From: Macrotis lagotis
Taxonomy: Eukaryota; Chordata; Mammalia; Peramelemorphia; Peramelidae
Assembly: GCF_037893015.1 (NCBI RefSeq)
Contig: NC_133666.1
Span: 655,862,869 to 655,926,868 of the forward strand
Direction of reading: 5' to 3'
DNA length: 64,000 nucleotides
Under the pieces are notes generated by a model, which ran no database searches, was not told the origin of the DNA, and saw nothing but the letters and a program-made list of their open reading frames with translations. Both the position numbers and the translations under genes were made by a program. Below are positions 62,369 to 64,000 of this stretch, piece after piece. Within the stretch, counting starts at the first letter, position 1. Every line of letters starts with the position of its first letter.

Positions 62369-62572
62369 CCATCCATTGTGCCACCTGGCCATACCTACAA
62401 TTATTACTATTATTTTTTTTAATTTTAATTTTTTTTCTCTCCCCTTTACTTTATCGCTCAAGCGAGTCTATACTTTGTGAGGGGAGGGGGTATTCTGTTT
62501 ACTCTTAAACAAGAATATTTTATTAATGTATAAAAAAATTATTTGTACAAAAAGAGAATAAATATAAAAAAT
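62369..62572 (+). mobile_element. 5'-truncated copy of the HAL1-like 3' end
   Basis: Collinear with 30545-30767: CATCCATTGTGCCAC, then ACAATTATTACTATTATT, TCTCTCCCCTTTACTTT and AATAAATATAAAAAA. It spans the junction between the SINE-like segment and the AT-rich end. Confidence 0.9.
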
Positions 62573-63769
62573 GCTCACAGTCAGAAAAACAATAACAGAG
62601 ATGAGTTGGTATCCTGCATCAGTTTAAGAGACACTCTTACATTTCTAAAGGCCTTTTTTCAAAAAAAAGTTGTCATTCAGGAGATAGTTTTCCAATACCT
62701 CCAAGGTAAGGTCTCTATAATATAATTTCATTATTTTGTTTGAAGGAAAACAATTCAAATTCAAAATTGAAAGGAAAATATATATTCCAATTTTAAAAAC
62801 ATAGGGAGTTCCTGCTTTTCAATAGGGTTTCTAGAGAACACATAACCCCACAGGAAGTAAGTGCTCATATTTCTGAGGAAAGAACCAAGAAGCAATTAAA
62901 TCATCAGTGATACAGAATAAAGATGTGACATTTATAAACTTTTAATCATTTTAAGTAGAAAAATGATACTCCATGGAGACTGCACACAAGTTACCCAAAG
63001 CTCCCTGATGGTATTAGGCATGCATATGGCTGGTACATTGACACAGGTTCACATTATCTAGCTATCACATCACCATGTTCAGATACTCGGTGCTGTAATA
63101 TTTCAAACTCCAGGTCTCTCTCCTTCCTTTCTCAAGGAATTTAATTATTGATGATCCTACTACACCCTTGAATCTCTTGTTCTCTGGTCTCTCAGGTCAA
63201 GCTAATGCCCCCCAACCCCCATCACTTCCATAGTTATTTTCCTCCCACTCCTATGACCATGCTGCTGTGAGCCACAACAATGGAGGCAAAAGCAAACCAC
63301 ACTGACAAGGTCTGCTACAATTTTACATTATTTAATCTTAACTTGGCTCTCACCAATGCAGGACAATCTTCTATTATTCCCCGACTGACTCCCAGCCGTA
63401 TCCCTCCAGGGACTATTACAAATCTTTTTCTAGTATAAGTTTTCTGTGTCAGCCCTCTCAATAAAGGACCTCAATTTAGAAAGTCAAGGCATCTGTCTTT
63501 GAGGTTCTTCTCCACGCCACACCTCAAAGGCCCACATCATCATCCTCCATTCTCTTTCTTCATTCCAGTCCTGGAAGAAGTAACTCTTCTTGCCAAGATC
63601 AAATCCTGCCCTTGATTCTGAACTTTCCTTTCTCCTTCAGGAGTATGTCCCTAAGTCCAATCCCTCCCTTTCATCCTCAGTCTTTCCTTACCTACTGCCC
63701 TTTTCTCAACTGTCCACAGGTCTTGTGATCCTTAAGAAAGCTTGATGGTTATCACTGATCCCTTTCGCA
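62573..63769. other. POLE intron 23, nothing recognised
   Basis: AT-rich then unique-looking sequence without gene signals. Confidence 0.45.
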
Positions 63770-64000
63770 ATCAAAATTTTTATTACAAAAGGGCCTCATT
63801 TCTCAAATATTTAGAGAACTGATCAAATTTAAAAGAATACAAATTATTCCCCAATTGGTAAATCGTCAAAGGATATGAATAGGTATTGTTCAGAAGTAAT
63901 CAGAGTCATCTATGATCATATGAAAAAATTGTTTGAATTGCTATTGATTAAAGAAATCAAATTAAAATAACTCTGAAGTACCACCTCATACCTATTGTCT
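63770..64000 (+). mobile_element. L1 3' region, cut by the window edge
   Basis: GGGCCTCATTTCTCAAATAT, TTCCCCAATTGGTAAAT and ACTCTGAAGTACCACCTCA follow the L1 3' order seen at 3600-3800. Confidence 0.8.

Noticed and set aside
61795..64000. Further POLE exon upstream of exon 24
   Set aside because: No - strand ORF here resembles POLE; the sequence is HAL1/L1 and anonymous DNA, so the next exon lies beyond the window.

Overview
This is a stretch of a marsupial nuclear genome. The evidence is its repeat load: many copies of a tRNA-headed CORE-SINE with an A-rich tail (WSINE1-like), several Mar1-type SINEs, marsupial L1 3' ends and a half-L1 (HAL1-type) element. The species cannot be fixed by eye. 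The abundance of WSINE1-like copies hints at an Australian marsupial, possibly a dasyurid (inference).

Two protein-coding genes face each other tail to tail, in the same arrangement as on human chromosome 12q24.33. P2RX2 (ATP-gated ion channel subunit P2X2) is complete on the + strand, with twelve coding exons at 11146-18879 and a poly(A) signal at 19441. POLE (catalytic subunit of DNA polymerase epsilon) lies on the - strand. Its last 26 coding exons (exons 24-49 by human-style numbering) run from 61794 down to the stop codon at 21637; the earlier exons are beyond the right edge. The summed POLE exons are 4152 nt, or 1383 codons plus stop. All exon joints keep frame when counted by hand.

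Layout. 1-10 kb: gene-free DNA with nested and truncated L1, SINEs, long purine/pyrimidine tracts and CT/AG microsatellites. 10.15-13.0 kb: GC- and CpG-rich P2RX2 5' region with a 28-bp tandem array, exon 1 and a 1.45-kb G-rich minisatellite filling intron 1. 13.5-19.5 kb: P2RX2 exons 2-12. 19.5-21.2 kb: short convergent intergenic spacer. 21.2-61.8 kb: POLE exons in introns rich in repeats. 61.8-64 kb: POLE intron 23 with HAL1 and L1 pieces.

Points most worth a second look: (1) the P2RX2 intron-1 minisatellite, whose unit repeats the first seven bases of the exon-1 splice donor about 24 times; (2) a full-length, TSD-flanked HAL1-like retroposon with three antisense SINE-like segments in its 3' part, whose 3' end recurs in a second copy; (3) a SINE inserted 24 bp from a POLE splice acceptor and another POLE acceptor preceded only by a TA repeat; (4) a P2RX2 C-terminal intron that, unlike the human/rat counterpart, cannot be retained in frame. 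No new protein-coding system was found; the very long ORFs at 10.9-13.1 kb are repeat artefacts.
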